Shown in pieces: positions 8,405 to 17,378 of a stretch of 64,000 nucleotides of DNA (the first letter of the stretch is position 1; each line of letters begins with the position of its first letter). The stretch spans positions 62,001-126,000 of the forward strand of contig JAEXOY010000036.1 in assembly GCA_023439045.1 (NCBI GenBank), in the 5' to 3' direction. The position numbers and the translations under genes are program-made. Under the pieces are notes generated by a model. The model saw only the letters and a program-made list of their open reading frames with translations. It did not search any database and had not been told where the DNA came from. Origin of the DNA: Bacillota bacterium (GTDB lineage: Bacteria > Bacillota > Clostridia > Acetivibrionales > DSM-1351).

Positions 8405-9352
8405 ATGCTAGTTTCAATTGTTAAGCTACTTATTCAGATGTTTATTGTAATACTGTTTTCACCTTTGCTTACGGGTCTAATTAGAAAACTCAAAGCTAAG
8501 GTGCAGCACAGAATAGGTTTGCCTATTTTGCAGCCTTATTACGATATCTGGAAGCTTCTCAAAAAGGATATGGTTGCTTCTTCCACAGCTTCATGGATAT
8601 ATTTTGTTGCACCTTATGTATATTTCACTACTTCTCTAGTAGCCTGCTTGTGTCTGCCTGTTATCAGCCAGCTTACGGGTTTTACTGCTTATACTGACAT
8701 ACTGTTTATTGTTTATTTGTTAGTAGCGGGCAGGGTATTTATAGCACTAGCGAGCTTAGATACCGGCAGTACCTTTGGGGGGATGGGAAGTAGTAGAGAG
8801 ATGCTGATTTCTGCTCTGATAGAGCCAGCCTTTTTTATAGTGCTAATAACAGTAAGTATAAAGGCAGGTTCAGGGTCAACCAACGTCTCAAATATTTATA
8901 GTTATTTGCAAAACATTGATGTTAAGCTTACTGCGGTAAGTCCTGTAAATATATTATTGCTTGGTTGTATGCTTTTAGTTTTGATTGCTGAGACTTCTAG
9001 AATTCCTGTTGATGATCCATCAACTCATCTAGAGCTTACTATGGTTCACGAGGCAATGACTCTTGAATACTCAGGAAGACATCTGGCTTTTATACAAATG
9101 GGTTGTTACCTAAAGCAATTTATGTTTATGACTTTTATAGCAAATATTCTTATGCCATTTGGTATGAATGTTAGCAATGTATTTGTAGCTATATGTATTT
9201 TTATTATAAAAATACTTGTTATAACATTAGTTATAGCAGTAATTGAGTTAAGCACGGTGAAATTCAGGCTTTTCAGTATGCCTAATATTGCAGCAATTGC
9301 ATTTATTTTGGGTATTTTGGGCTTTATGTCGGGATTTATTTTTAACATATAG
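8405..9352 (+). CDS. Ehr HyfC-like (NuoH-type) membrane subunit
   Basis: NuoH/HycD-family protein of about 315 residues with eight predicted membrane spans. It anchors the soluble arm to the membrane in complex-I-like enzymes. Diagnostic segments are KVQHRIGLPILQPYYDIWKL near the N-terminus, GSTFGGMGSSREM, and the charged loop AETSRIPVDDPSTHLELTMVHEAM, typical of the quinone-chamber/ferredoxin-interface subunit. AAAGGA at 8391-8396 favours ATG 8405 over the TTG at 8399. It is followed 17 bp later by the hyfE-like gene. Confidence 0.93.
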   Translation: MLVSIVKLLIQMFIVILFSPLLTGLIRKLKAKVQHRIGLPILQPYYDIWKLLKKDMVASSTASWIYFVAPYVYFTTSLVACLCLPVISQLTGFTAYTDILFIVYLLVAGRVFIALASLDTGSTFGGMGSSREMLISALIEPAFFIVLITVSIKAGSGSTNVSNIYSYLQNIDVKLTAVSPVNILLLGCMLLVLIAETSRIPVDDPSTHLELTMVHEAMTLEYSGRHLAFIQMGCYLKQFMFMTFIANILMPFGMNVSNVFVAICIFIIKILVITLVIAVIELSTVKFRLFSMPNIAAIAFILGILGFMSGFIFNI

Positions 9353-9369
9353 TAAAAGGAGATAAGTCG

Positions 9370-10032
9370 ATGTATCAGAGCATTATCAATTTGTTGGCTA
9401 TTTTAATATTGATATCTTCGTTTATTCTTATAGCAAATAAGCGTCAAAATTCATATATTTCAACCTTCAGATTGCAATCTGTACTGCTGGCAGCAATATC
9501 AGGCATAGTAGCAGTTACAAATACTATCAAACACAATAAATTTGACGAGATATTTATTATTTTTGCTCTTATTGTGGTATTCAAAGTAATTCTTATTCCA
9601 ATGGTTATGCGTAGAACCTCAGAGAAGGTTGAGTATAAGGTTGAAAAGGATTTCTTTATAAACATACCTATATCATTAATCATTTGTGGTTGTCTTGTTA
9701 TTATTAGTTGGTTTGTAATATACAACATTGATGGTATTACAGGAGGGGAGACCAAGAAATACTTGATATATACGCTTTCTATTGTATTGATTGGATTATT
9801 CTTTATGATAAGCAGAAGGAAAGCTATTGGTCAGATTATTGGTTTTTTGGTTATAGAAAATGGCATGTTTTTAGCCGCAATGCTTACCACCGAAGGTATG
9901 CCTATGATAGTGGAGTTGGGCCTATTCTTTGATCTGCTTACTGCTTTTTTGATTATGGGAATCTTTGTTTTTAAAATAAATAATGTATTTGAATCAATCG
10001 ATATTAACAAGCTTAACAAATTAAAGGGTTAA
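9370..10032 (+). CDS. Ehr HyfE-like (NuoK-type) membrane subunit
   Basis: A 220-residue hydrophobic protein with about seven membrane segments. The position between the NuoH-like and NuoN-like genes and the segment IGFLVIENGMFLAAM (NuoK-like) identify it as HyfE. The AAAGGAG site is at 9355-9361, 8 bp before ATG. It contributes a membrane helix bundle to the ion path. Sequence conservation in this family is modest; context is the stronger evidence. Confidence 0.85.
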   Translation: MYQSIINLLAILILISSFILIANKRQNSYISTFRLQSVLLAAISGIVAVTNTIKHNKFDEIFIIFALIVVFKVILIPMVMRRTSEKVEYKVEKDFFINIPISLIICGCLVIISWFVIYNIDGITGGETKKYLIYTLSIVLIGLFFMISRRKAIGQIIGFLVIENGMFLAAMLTTEGMPMIVELGLFFDLLTAFLIMGIFVFKINNVFESIDINKLNKLKG

Positions 10033-10050
10033 TGCTTTATGGAGGAATAT

Positions 10051-11544
10051 ATGTTACTGTTTTGGCTTTTAATACCGGCTATAATAAGTGGCTTGGTATG
10101 GACAAATAACAATAGATATATCATACATTATACCAATCTTGCAGGCGCAGTTGGGCTATTCATAGTGTCTATAATGACATTTATAGAAGTTAGTATAAAT
10201 AAAAGCATATCTGGTATTGGCATATTCAGCAGGCTTATTTATATTGACTCACTTAACTGTTATCTGCTATTTATTACTGCCCTTGCATATCTTCTAGTGT
10301 CCATATATTCTATTAGTTATTTTGGGGAAGAGCTTAGAAAGAGAAGTATCACGCTTGGGAAACTCAAGCTTTATTATAGTCTCACCAATGCATTTATCCT
10401 ATCAATGGTGCTGGCACTTAGTACGAGCAACATGGGAGTCATGTGGATTGCAATTGAAGCAACAACACTGGCTTCGGTATTTTTAGTTGGTTTCTACAAT
10501 AACAAAACTGCTATTGAGGCTGCTTGGAAATATATTATTATATGTTCAGTTGGTATAGCCTTTGCACTCTTAGGAATAGTGCTTCTTTATTATTCCTCAA
10601 CAGTAGCGTTAGGAAGCAGCTTTGAGGGGTTGAACTGGGAATATTTATTCAAAAATGCAAAATCCCTAAACGGTAGCATTCTCAAGATATCGTTTATATT
10701 TATTTTGCTGGGTTTTGGTACAAAAGCAGGTTTTTCTCCTGTACATACGTGGCTACCTGATGCCCATAGCCAGGCACCTTCACCGGTAAGTGCATTGCTT
10801 TCAGGAGTACTGCTCAATACTGCTATGTATGGTATTCTCAGAGTAATGACGATATTGAACACAAATTTAGGAGACAACAAGTACAGTGGTAGACTGCTCA
10901 TTATTTTTGGTCTGCTGTCAATTGGAACTGCTGCATTCTTTATTCTGGTACAGAAAGACTACAAGAGATTACTGGCCTACTCAAGCATTGAGCACATGGG
11001 CATTATTGTACTTGGGTTTGGAATTGGAACTCCAATAGCAGTGTTTGCAGCCTTGTACCATACCTTCAACCATGCAATGACAAAGACCATGTTATTCCTT
11101 TCATCAGGAAACGTATATCTAAAGTATCATACTAAAAATATTTCAGGCATAAAAGGGCTAATAAAGACAATGCCGGTAACAGGTATAGTTTTTGTGCTAG
11201 GTATATTTGCCATCACTGGGATGCCGCCCTTTGGTATTTTTATGAGTGAGTTTAACACAGTTGTAGCTGCTTTTTTTGCTGAAAATTTCTGGGCGGCTGG
11301 CATTTTGCTATTCTTTATAGCTATTGTGTTTGCTGGCTTTATTAAGCAACTGAGCAAAATATTCTTCGGAAGATGCGATAACTCCGAAATTAAAAACGGA
11401 GAGATAGATTTTGTTGGTCCTGCTGTATTAGTAGTATTGCTTGCAATAGTGTTACTGATGGGAGTATATATTCCAGAGCCATTAAACAAAATTATGGAGG
11501 CATCGAGGGATATAATCCTTGGTATAGGGGGAAGTGGAATATGA
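10051..11544 (+). CDS. Ehr HyfF-like antiporter subunit
   Basis: A second NuoL/M/N-like antiporter protein of about 497 residues with some 13-14 membrane spans. Conserved features are MWIAIEATTLASVFLVGFY, FGTKAGFSPVHTWLPDAHSQAPSPVSALLSG and LYHTFNHAMTKTMLFLSSG, with the usual buried Lys, His and Glu residues. GGAGG at 10041-10045 sits 5 bp before ATG 10051; the in-frame ATG at 10039 would overlap that site. The stop overlaps the next start as ATGA, so the two products are translationally coupled. Confidence 0.92.
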   Translation: MLLFWLLIPAIISGLVWTNNNRYIIHYTNLAGAVGLFIVSIMTFIEVSINKSISGIGIFSRLIYIDSLNCYLLFITALAYLLVSIYSISYFGEELRKRSITLGKLKLYYSLTNAFILSMVLALSTSNMGVMWIAIEATTLASVFLVGFYNNKTAIEAAWKYIIICSVGIAFALLGIVLLYYSSTVALGSSFEGLNWEYLFKNAKSLNGSILKISFIFILLGFGTKAGFSPVHTWLPDAHSQAPSPVSALLSGVLLNTAMYGILRVMTILNTNLGDNKYSGRLLIIFGLLSIGTAAFFILVQKDYKRLLAYSSIEHMGIIVLGFGIGTPIAVFAALYHTFNHAMTKTMLFLSSGNVYLKYHTKNISGIKGLIKTMPVTGIVFVLGIFAITGMPPFGIFMSEFNTVVAAFFAENFWAAGILLFFIAIVFAGFIKQLSKIFFGRCDNSEIKNGEIDFVGPAVLVVLLAIVLLMGVYIPEPLNKIMEASRDIILGIGGSGI

Positions 11545-13133
11545 TAGCAGAGGCAATTTTAGAGACACTAAAGAGACTTTTATCATCGAGCATTGTGGAT
11601 ACTGCCATAAAAAACGAAAATGAAGTATATATAGACATTTTACCTGAAAGTGTACGTGCTTCAAACGCTAATGTGTTCACAAATATTGACTGCGTTTTAG
11701 TATCGCTGTTTGCTGTGGACGCTGCGGTTATAGATGGTGCTATGTACGTTTATTACACATATTCAGTGCGTTCTACTGCCACCTTGTTTGCACTTAGAGC
11801 AAAATTACCACTTTCAGAAAACCTGGTACTTGATTCCATAGCTAGGGACATACCAGCAGCAGCACTCTATGAACGAGAAATTCAGGATATGTTTGGCATT
11901 AAATTCTCCGACATACCTGATGGAAGAGAACTAGTGCACCACGGTAATATTAATACAAACATACATCCACTAAAAAAGGATTATGATACTCACCAAAAAC
12001 CTGAGTTTATCAAAAGAGAGCAAGAATTTATTAAAATAAGTGGTACTGGTGTTTTTGAAGTACCTGTTGGGCCAGTTCATGCTGGGATAATCGAGCCGGG
12101 ACACTTTCGCTTTAGTGTCGCGGGTGAACCAATAATTAATCTTGAAGGAAAGCTATATTATGTGCATAAGGGTATTGAAAAGCTTAGTGAAAATGAGCAT
12201 TATATGAAGGTTCTCTTATTCTCCGAGCGTATATCAGGTGACGAAAGCTTTTCTAATTCATTGGCTTTTTGTCAGGCACTTGAAAAGATCAATGGCATAA
12301 CATATATTCCAGAGAGAGCGTCATATTCAAGGGTAATATTCTCAGAGCTAGAACGACTCTATAACCATTTAGGTGATATAGCAGGAATATGCGTTGATGT
12401 TGCTTATATTTTTGCAAATGGGCAATTTGCAATGATGAGACGTTGGATACAGCTTTTGAATGAGCAGCTTACTGGCAGCAGATTTTTGAGAAATACAAAT
12501 AAGCCAGGTGGTATCAGAAGGGACTTTATTCACAGTAATGAAAAGATTATTATAGAGTGCCTTGATAAGCTCTATAAGGAATTTACTGACACAGTTAATG
12601 TTGTTAAGCGTAATTCAATGTTCATAGATAGAGTAGAAAATACAGGCGTATTGCCGAACAAGATTGCTGTCGACCTAAATGCAGTTGGACCTGGAGGAAG
12701 AGCTAGTGGGATAACCTCAGATGTAAGAAAGGAATTCCCTTATGAGACTTATTCCAAGCTAAAATTTGAGGTACCTAAACATAATAATGGTGATGTCAAT
12801 TGCCGTATGAATGTAAAAATAGAGGAAGTATTTGAATCAATCAGTTTAATAAGACAGTGCCTGGACAAGATGCCTGAGGAAGGTTCTATTAGCACAGAAA
12901 CACTCCATTTTGAGCCCTACCGCTATGCCTTTGGCATGACGGAGTCCCCTCGAGGAGAGAATATCCACTTTGTAATGACTGGTGAGAATGATACTATTTA
13001 TAGATATAAAATTAGAACTCCTTCGTTTTGCAACTGGCCGGTTCTATGTCATGCCGTTAGAACCAACACACTAACGGATTTTCCTCTGGTAAATAAGAGC
13101 TTCAACCTATCTTACTCAGGTAATGACTTGTAA
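11541..13133 (+). CDS. Ehr large subunit (HyfG/HycE-like) without Ni-Fe ligands
   Basis: The 530-residue protein fuses a NuoC-like domain (YEREIQDMFGI, residues 110-120) to a NuoD/[NiFe] large-subunit domain (GPVHAGIIEPGHFRF, 177-191; YYVHKGIEKL). In true hydrogenases the next motif is RxCGxC; here it reads RISGDES (230-236). The C-terminal DPCxxC is replaced by NLSYSGND just before the stop. All four cysteines that hold the Ni-Fe centre are therefore absent, and the protein ends where a maturation-protease tail would begin. This matches the energy-converting-hydrogenase-related (Ehr) group. The redox reaction of such complexes is not established. It starts inside the previous gene's stop. 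Confidence 0.93.
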   Translation: MIAEAILETLKRLLSSSIVDTAIKNENEVYIDILPESVRASNANVFTNIDCVLVSLFAVDAAVIDGAMYVYYTYSVRSTATLFALRAKLPLSENLVLDSIARDIPAAALYEREIQDMFGIKFSDIPDGRELVHHGNINTNIHPLKKDYDTHQKPEFIKREQEFIKISGTGVFEVPVGPVHAGIIEPGHFRFSVAGEPIINLEGKLYYVHKGIEKLSENEHYMKVLLFSERISGDESFSNSLAFCQALEKINGITYIPERASYSRVIFSELERLYNHLGDIAGICVDVAYIFANGQFAMMRRWIQLLNEQLTGSRFLRNTNKPGGIRRDFIHSNEKIIIECLDKLYKEFTDTVNVVKRNSMFIDRVENTGVLPNKIAVDLNAVGPGGRASGITSDVRKEFPYETYSKLKFEVPKHNNGDVNCRMNVKIEEVFESISLIRQCLDKMPEEGSISTETLHFEPYRYAFGMTESPRGENIHFVMTGENDTIYRYKIRTPSFCNWPVLCHAVRTNTLTDFPLVNKSFNLSYSGNDL

Positions 13134-13196
13134 AAGAAATTTTCTTGCTCAGGATATGACCTGCAATAAGGTTTAACTGGTTTAACTGGTTTAACT
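13110..13196. repeat. 33-bp stop-spanning duplication and 10-bp triplet after the Ehr large subunit
   Basis: TCTTACTCAGGTAATGACTT (13110, last codons; stop follows) recurs at 13143 as TCTTGCTCAGGATATGACCT. It is followed by three copies of a 10-bp GGTTTAACTG-like unit at about 13168-13196. The 100-bp gap to the next gene is almost entirely repeat-derived. Confidence 0.8.
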
Positions 13197-13237
13197 AATT
13201 TTTCAAAAGTAATTCTATTTGTGAAAGGAAAATGCAC

Positions 13238-14035
13238 ATGTATAATGCAATTAAAAAATTCATACAGCATGGAACTGTAACTGTTAATTACCCCAAAAAA
13301 CCAATAAAGAGCTCCTTCATTACGGGAGATCCTGAATTTGATATGAGTAAATGTAATCAGTGTCAGACTTGTGTTAAGGTCTGTCCAACCAAAGCAATCA
13401 TTTTCGAGGACAGCCAGTTATCAGAAAAAGTTCCTGGGGTAAATGTTGATGAATGTATTTTTTGCAGATTGTGTGAGGAAAGCTGTCCCAATGCTGCTAT
13501 AAAAATGACAAACAGATTTGAATTGGCTCAAAAGGATCGACAGACTCTTCGCACAACACCCTTGTACGTTAAAGAAAGTGAAGTAGAAGGCCTTAGCTAC
13601 GAGCTATTGGGACAACAGTTAAAAGAGAATATTTCAAAATACTTTGGCAAGAGTCTTCATATTCGTGAAGTTGATGCTGGTTCCTGTAATGCCTGCGACA
13701 ATGAAATTCAGGCATTAAATGGGCCGTATAACGATATTGAAAGATTTGGTATACACTTTGTTGCTTCACCACGCCATGCAGACATGCTGCTTGTAACGGG
13801 GCCTGTTGCTCGCAATATGGAGGAGGCACTTATAAAGACATACAATGCTACTCCGTCCCCAAAATTGGTGGTCGCTGTTGGTGCATGCGCCTGCAGTGGC
13901 GGAATTTTTAAGGATAGCTATGCAACAAGAAATGGAATAGATACTATTATTCCTGTAGATGTATATATTCCTGGTTGTCCACCTCGCCCACAGGCAATAA
14001 TATATGGTATACTAAAAGCAATAGGGAGGAAGTAG
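13238..14035 (+). CDS. Ehr fused 2[4Fe-4S] ferredoxin / NuoB-like small subunit
   Basis: This protein joins two activities that are separate in E. coli (HyfH and HyfI). The N-terminal part has two [4Fe-4S] motifs, CNQCQTCVKVCP and CIFCRLCEESCP (about residues 40-86). The C-terminal part is a NuoB/small-subunit domain with intact proximal-cluster cysteines: CNAC, VGACACSGG and IPGCPPRP. Electrons can therefore still enter the complex although the partner subunit lacks a Ni-Fe site. The ATG at 13238 has AAAGGA about 9 bp upstream; ATG 13232 is too close to it. It is the last recognisable subunit gene of the operon. Confidence 0.93.
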   Translation: MYNAIKKFIQHGTVTVNYPKKPIKSSFITGDPEFDMSKCNQCQTCVKVCPTKAIIFEDSQLSEKVPGVNVDECIFCRLCEESCPNAAIKMTNRFELAQKDRQTLRTTPLYVKESEVEGLSYELLGQQLKENISKYFGKSLHIREVDAGSCNACDNEIQALNGPYNDIERFGIHFVASPRHADMLLVTGPVARNMEEALIKTYNATPSPKLVVAVGACACSGGIFKDSYATRNGIDTIIPVDVYIPGCPPRPQAIIYGILKAIGRK

Positions 14036-14064
14036 CCGAAATATTTTTTTTGGCGAAGATAAAA

Positions 14065-14706
14065 ATGTCAGAAAAATGTATACTACAAGATAGAGACTGT
14101 ATAAATTGTGGGGAATGCGACATATGTGATCTCGACCCAAATAAGAGATGCGACGATTGTGGGAAGTGCATAGAAATTGATGTTGACGATTATAGAAGTC
14201 TAAATATACAAGATTTTTTAAAGCAGCACGTAAAGATGGACGATAAGGGTAATATAAAAATAGATGAAAATGCTAAAGATTTTGATGATGGAGATAATGA
14301 ATCAGTAGAGCTTGATTATGATGGTATAGATGATAACTATGATGATGAGCTGGATTTATATCCATTTGAAGAAGAAGAATTTGACCTTGATGACTTCGGA
14401 GCAGAAGATTTTGATTTAGATGATTTTGAAGAGGACGAATCAGATATGCATTGTGGCTGTCATAACCATCTAGAGCATAATCATGATGAAAAATGTGGCT
14501 GCCACAGCCAGCTAGAGGATAGTCACGATGACGATTGCGGCTGTCATAACCATCTAGAGCATAATCATGATGAAAAATGTGGCTGCCACAGCCAGCTAGT
14601 GGATAGTCACGATGACGATTGTGGCTGTCATAATCAGCTAGAGCATAATCATGATAACGATTGTGGCTGTGAGGGTGGAGCTGCTTTACCAGATAAAAGT
14701 AGTTAA
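14065..14706 (+). CDS. Cys-rich protein with acidic linker and His/Cys metal-binding repeats
   Basis: A 213-residue protein in three parts. The N-terminus is a cysteine cluster (CINCGECDICDLDPNKRCDDCGKC) resembling a small conserved clostridial protein of unknown function. The middle (about residues 55-125) is extremely acidic, dominated by Asp and Glu. The C-terminus has five 14-residue repeats CGCHxxLEHNHDxK / CGCHSQLEDSHDDD followed by CGCEGG. The alternating CGCH and HNHD units look suited to binding soft or borderline metals. It starts 29 bp after the Ehr small subunit and is probably co-transcribed. Start ATG 14065 is chosen because the longer frame overlaps the preceding gene. Metal storage or delivery is an inference. 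Confidence 0.75.
   Translation: MSEKCILQDRDCINCGECDICDLDPNKRCDDCGKCIEIDVDDYRSLNIQDFLKQHVKMDDKGNIKIDENAKDFDDGDNESVELDYDGIDDNYDDELDLYPFEEEEFDLDDFGAEDFDLDDFEEDESDMHCGCHNHLEHNHDEKCGCHSQLEDSHDDDCGCHNHLEHNHDEKCGCHSQLVDSHDDDCGCHNQLEHNHDNDCGCEGGAALPDKSS
14452..14670 (+). repeat. 42-bp in-frame repeat encoding CGCH units
   Basis: Five 42-bp units from 14452 plus a terminal partial unit. Alternate units are the most similar, so the real duplication unit appears to be 84 bp (two 14-residue modules). Confidence 0.9.
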
Positions 14707-14748
14707 ATAGCCATACTTATTAATTATTTGAAAGGAACTGACAGGCAA

Positions 14749-15906
14749 ATGCCTAAAGAAATATATCTAGATAATAGTGCAACTACAAAACCATATGATG
14801 AAGTTATAGATTATATGCATGAAGTAAGCAGGCTATATTATGGTAATCCATCATCGCTACACACAAAGGGTATTGAGGCAGAAAACCTTTTGAAGCAGGC
14901 TAGAAGCCGAATTGCTGAAACACTGTCAGTTGACCCAAAGGATATTTTTTTTACATCAGGTGGTACTGAAGCCAATAATCTAGCTATATTAGGCTATTTG
15001 TATGGCAATCCTAGGCTAGGCAAGCATATAATTACCAGTGAAATTGAGCACCCATCAGTGTTAGAAGTGTATAAGTACTTGGCTACTAATGGTTATAGGG
15101 TAGACTATATCAGGGTAAATAGCGATGGTACTCTGGATATTGATGATTTGAAGAGTAAGCTAGATAATGAAACATCATTAATAAGCTTGATTCATACCAA
15201 CAATGAGGTTGGTGCAGTACTTGATATTAGCGAAGTAAAAAACGCTATGAACGATAGAAGTCCTAAAGCCGTGCTTCATATCGATGCGGTTCAAGCTTAC
15301 GGCAAGACGTCATTACGACCTGTTGACAGCAATATAGATTTATTGTCTTTTAGTTCCCATAAAATACATGGGCCTAAGGGTGTTGGGGCATTATATGTTA
15401 GAAGAGGAATTAGACTTAAACCTATATTAATAGGTGGCGGTCAGGAACTCAATATACGCTCAGGTACAGAAAACGTTCCAGGAATATGCGGATTTGGTCT
15501 GGCCGCGCAGATAATTCATAGTGATCTAAATAAGAATTATGAGCATGTGCTGGCATTAAAGAAACACTTCGAACGCTGTATAAAAGAAAATTTTCCCGAT
15601 GCTCAAATAAACTCATATGAGCATGCTTCACCATACATTATTAATATTTCATTTGCAAACTTGAAAGCGGAGGTTTTGCTGCACCACCTAGAGCAAAAAG
15701 GCATATTTGTCTCCACTGGTTCAGCATGTTCCTCCAAGAAGAATCATCACAGCCATGTGCTTAAAGCCATGGGAGTTAGTCCCAAAATGATTGATGGCGC
15801 AATAAGATTCAGCCTATGTGCATCAAACACTTTTGAAGAGATTGACGAAACAATAACTGCATTGAAGGAAATAATACCTGTAATCAGCATTAAGAAAAAA
15901 CGCTAA
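14749..15906 (+). CDS. Cysteine desulfurase, NifS/IscS type
   Basis: A PLP-dependent enzyme that removes sulfur from cysteine and passes it on as a persulfide. Motifs are YLDNSATTKP at the N-terminus, SGGTEANNLAI, IHTNNEVGAV, the PLP lysine in SFSSHKIHGPKGVGALY, RSGTENV, and the active cysteine in STGSACSSKK. ATG 14749 is chosen over TTG 14728, which precedes the AAAGGA at 14731-14736. The gene lies directly upstream of thiI, a common pairing in Firmicutes in which the desulfurase is the sulfur donor for tRNA thiolation. Its closeness to the Ehr operon could also serve Fe-S assembly. Confidence 0.94.
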   Translation: MPKEIYLDNSATTKPYDEVIDYMHEVSRLYYGNPSSLHTKGIEAENLLKQARSRIAETLSVDPKDIFFTSGGTEANNLAILGYLYGNPRLGKHIITSEIEHPSVLEVYKYLATNGYRVDYIRVNSDGTLDIDDLKSKLDNETSLISLIHTNNEVGAVLDISEVKNAMNDRSPKAVLHIDAVQAYGKTSLRPVDSNIDLLSFSSHKIHGPKGVGALYVRRGIRLKPILIGGGQELNIRSGTENVPGICGFGLAAQIIHSDLNKNYEHVLALKKHFERCIKENFPDAQINSYEHASPYIINISFANLKAEVLLHHLEQKGIFVSTGSACSSKKNHHSHVLKAMGVSPKMIDGAIRFSLCASNTFEEIDETITALKEIIPVISIKKKR

Positions 15907-16021
15907 CCTATACTTTTAGTAGTAAAATCTACTACAATACAGAAAGAGTTAACTACTGTACAGAAAGATTCTAAACTCTATAAAGAACGTATACTAATAT
16001 ACTTTGGAAGGATTGAATAAT

Positions 16022-17197
16022 TTGAAAAGAATAATTTTGGTCAGATACGGAGAAATAATTCTCAAGGGCCTAAACCGACCTGTTTTTGAGGATAAGCTGA
16101 TAGGAAATATCAGAAACTCAATATACAAGTTTGGCAAGGCTAAGGTGTGGAAATCACAGGGTAGAATTTACATTGAGCCGGAGGACGAGAACTATAACTT
16201 CAATGAAGTAATTAATAAGGTTACAAAAATCTTTGGAATTGTTTCTGTTAGCCCTGTATGGAAAATTGATACTGATTTTGAACAGATAGTATCACACTCT
16301 GTTGAAATGGTTAAAGAATTAGTTTCAAAAAATAATTATAAGAAATTTAAGGTTGAATCAAAACGTGGAGATAAACGCTTTCCCATGCAGTCACCTGAGA
16401 TTAGCAGAGAAGTGGGAGGCGCTATCCTCTCAAATGTACCTGGTCTATCAGTTGATGTAAACAACCCTGACTTTGTACTTCATATAGAGGTACGTGAAAG
16501 CTCATATATTTATTCTGAAAAAATTCCTGCTCATGGTGGTATGCCAATGGGTTCAAACGGCAAAGCAATGCTGTTGTTATCAGGTGGTATAGATAGCCCT
16601 GTTGCTGGCTGGTTGATGGGTAAAAGAGGCGTATTGCTAGAAGCAATTCACTTCTACAGTTATCCTTATACCAGTGAAAGAGCAAAGCAAAAGGTAATTG
16701 ACCTTGCTCAGATAATGACCCAATATTGTGGTAACATCAAACTGCACATAGTTCCATTTACTGAGATTCAGCTCGCTATAAATGATAATTGCCCCGAAGA
16801 ACAGCTTACAATTATTATGAGAAGGATAATGATGCAGATAGCTGAAAAGGTTGCTAGAGATTGCGGTGCAATGGCACTTATCACAGGAGAAAGCATGGGT
16901 CAGGTGGCAAGCCAGACAATGCAGAGCCTATACTGCACTGATTCAGCTGTTAATATGCCAGTATTCAGGCCTCTTATCGCAATGGATAAGGTAGAAGTAA
17001 TCGATATTGCTAGAAAGATTGAAACGTTTGAAACCTCAATTCTACCATATGAGGACTGCTGTACTGTTTTTGTAGCAAAGCATCCTCAAACAAAGCCAAA
17101 GCTGGAAAATATATTAAAGTCTGAAGAAAAGGTAGATTTAGAGCCACTAATAGCTAGAGCAATAGAAAATATTGAGGTAATTGTTGTAAAGCCATAA
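16022..17197 (+). CDS. thiI: tRNA 4-thiouridine synthase ThiI
   Basis: ThiI activates U8 of tRNA by adenylation for sulfur transfer. The product has an N-terminal ferredoxin-like and THUMP region (about 1-165) and a PP-loop ATPase domain with LLLSGGIDSPVAGWLM. There is no C-terminal rhodanese domain, as usual in Firmicutes, where the upstream desulfurase donates sulfur directly. Three in-frame TTG codons occur (16004, 16013, 16022). GGAAGGA at 16006-16012 best fits TTG 16022 (MKRIILVRYGE). Length is about 392 residues. Confidence 0.95.
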   Translation: MKRIILVRYGEIILKGLNRPVFEDKLIGNIRNSIYKFGKAKVWKSQGRIYIEPEDENYNFNEVINKVTKIFGIVSVSPVWKIDTDFEQIVSHSVEMVKELVSKNNYKKFKVESKRGDKRFPMQSPEISREVGGAILSNVPGLSVDVNNPDFVLHIEVRESSYIYSEKIPAHGGMPMGSNGKAMLLLSGGIDSPVAGWLMGKRGVLLEAIHFYSYPYTSERAKQKVIDLAQIMTQYCGNIKLHIVPFTEIQLAINDNCPEEQLTIIMRRIMMQIAEKVARDCGAMALITGESMGQVASQTMQSLYCTDSAVNMPVFRPLIAMDKVEVIDIARKIETFETSILPYEDCCTVFVAKHPQTKPKLENILKSEEKVDLEPLIARAIENIEVIVVKP

Positions 17198-17203
17198 TTA
17201 ATA

Positions 17204-17298
17204 AAATAGCTACAAGCTAAGATAGCCACAAGCAAGATAGCTGCTGGCAAAATAGCTACAAGCTAAAATAGCCACAAGCAAGATAGCAACAAGTAATT
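17204..17298. repeat. Tandem repeats after thiI
   Basis: Units such as AAATAGCTACAAGCTAAGAT and AGCCACAAGCAAGATAGC recur between 17204 and 17298, starting 7 bp after the thiI stop. They resemble a degenerate 15-16-bp unit arranged in a longer period of about 46 bp. Confidence 0.75.
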
Positions 17299-17324
17299 AC
17301 ATCTAAATGTAAAACAATCTGTAT

Positions 17325-17378
17325 AACTACTTAAACAACCTGCAAATTTGATTTAGCAGGTTGCCTAAGTAGTTTTTT
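17325..17378 (+). terminator. Terminator after thiI
   Basis: A long hairpin: AACTACTTA and ACAACCTGC pair with GCAGGTTG and TAAGTAGTT, followed by T6. It ends the desulfurase-thiI unit. Confidence 0.88.

Noticed and set aside
11541..14035. Calling the operon an active [NiFe] hydrogenase-4 or formate hydrogenlyase
   Set aside because: All four Ni-Fe ligand cysteines are missing from the large subunit, and no hydrogenase maturation genes are seen.
14728..14748. TTG 14728 as start of the cysteine desulfurase
   Set aside because: It lies upstream of the ribosome binding site; the domain starts properly at ATG 14749.
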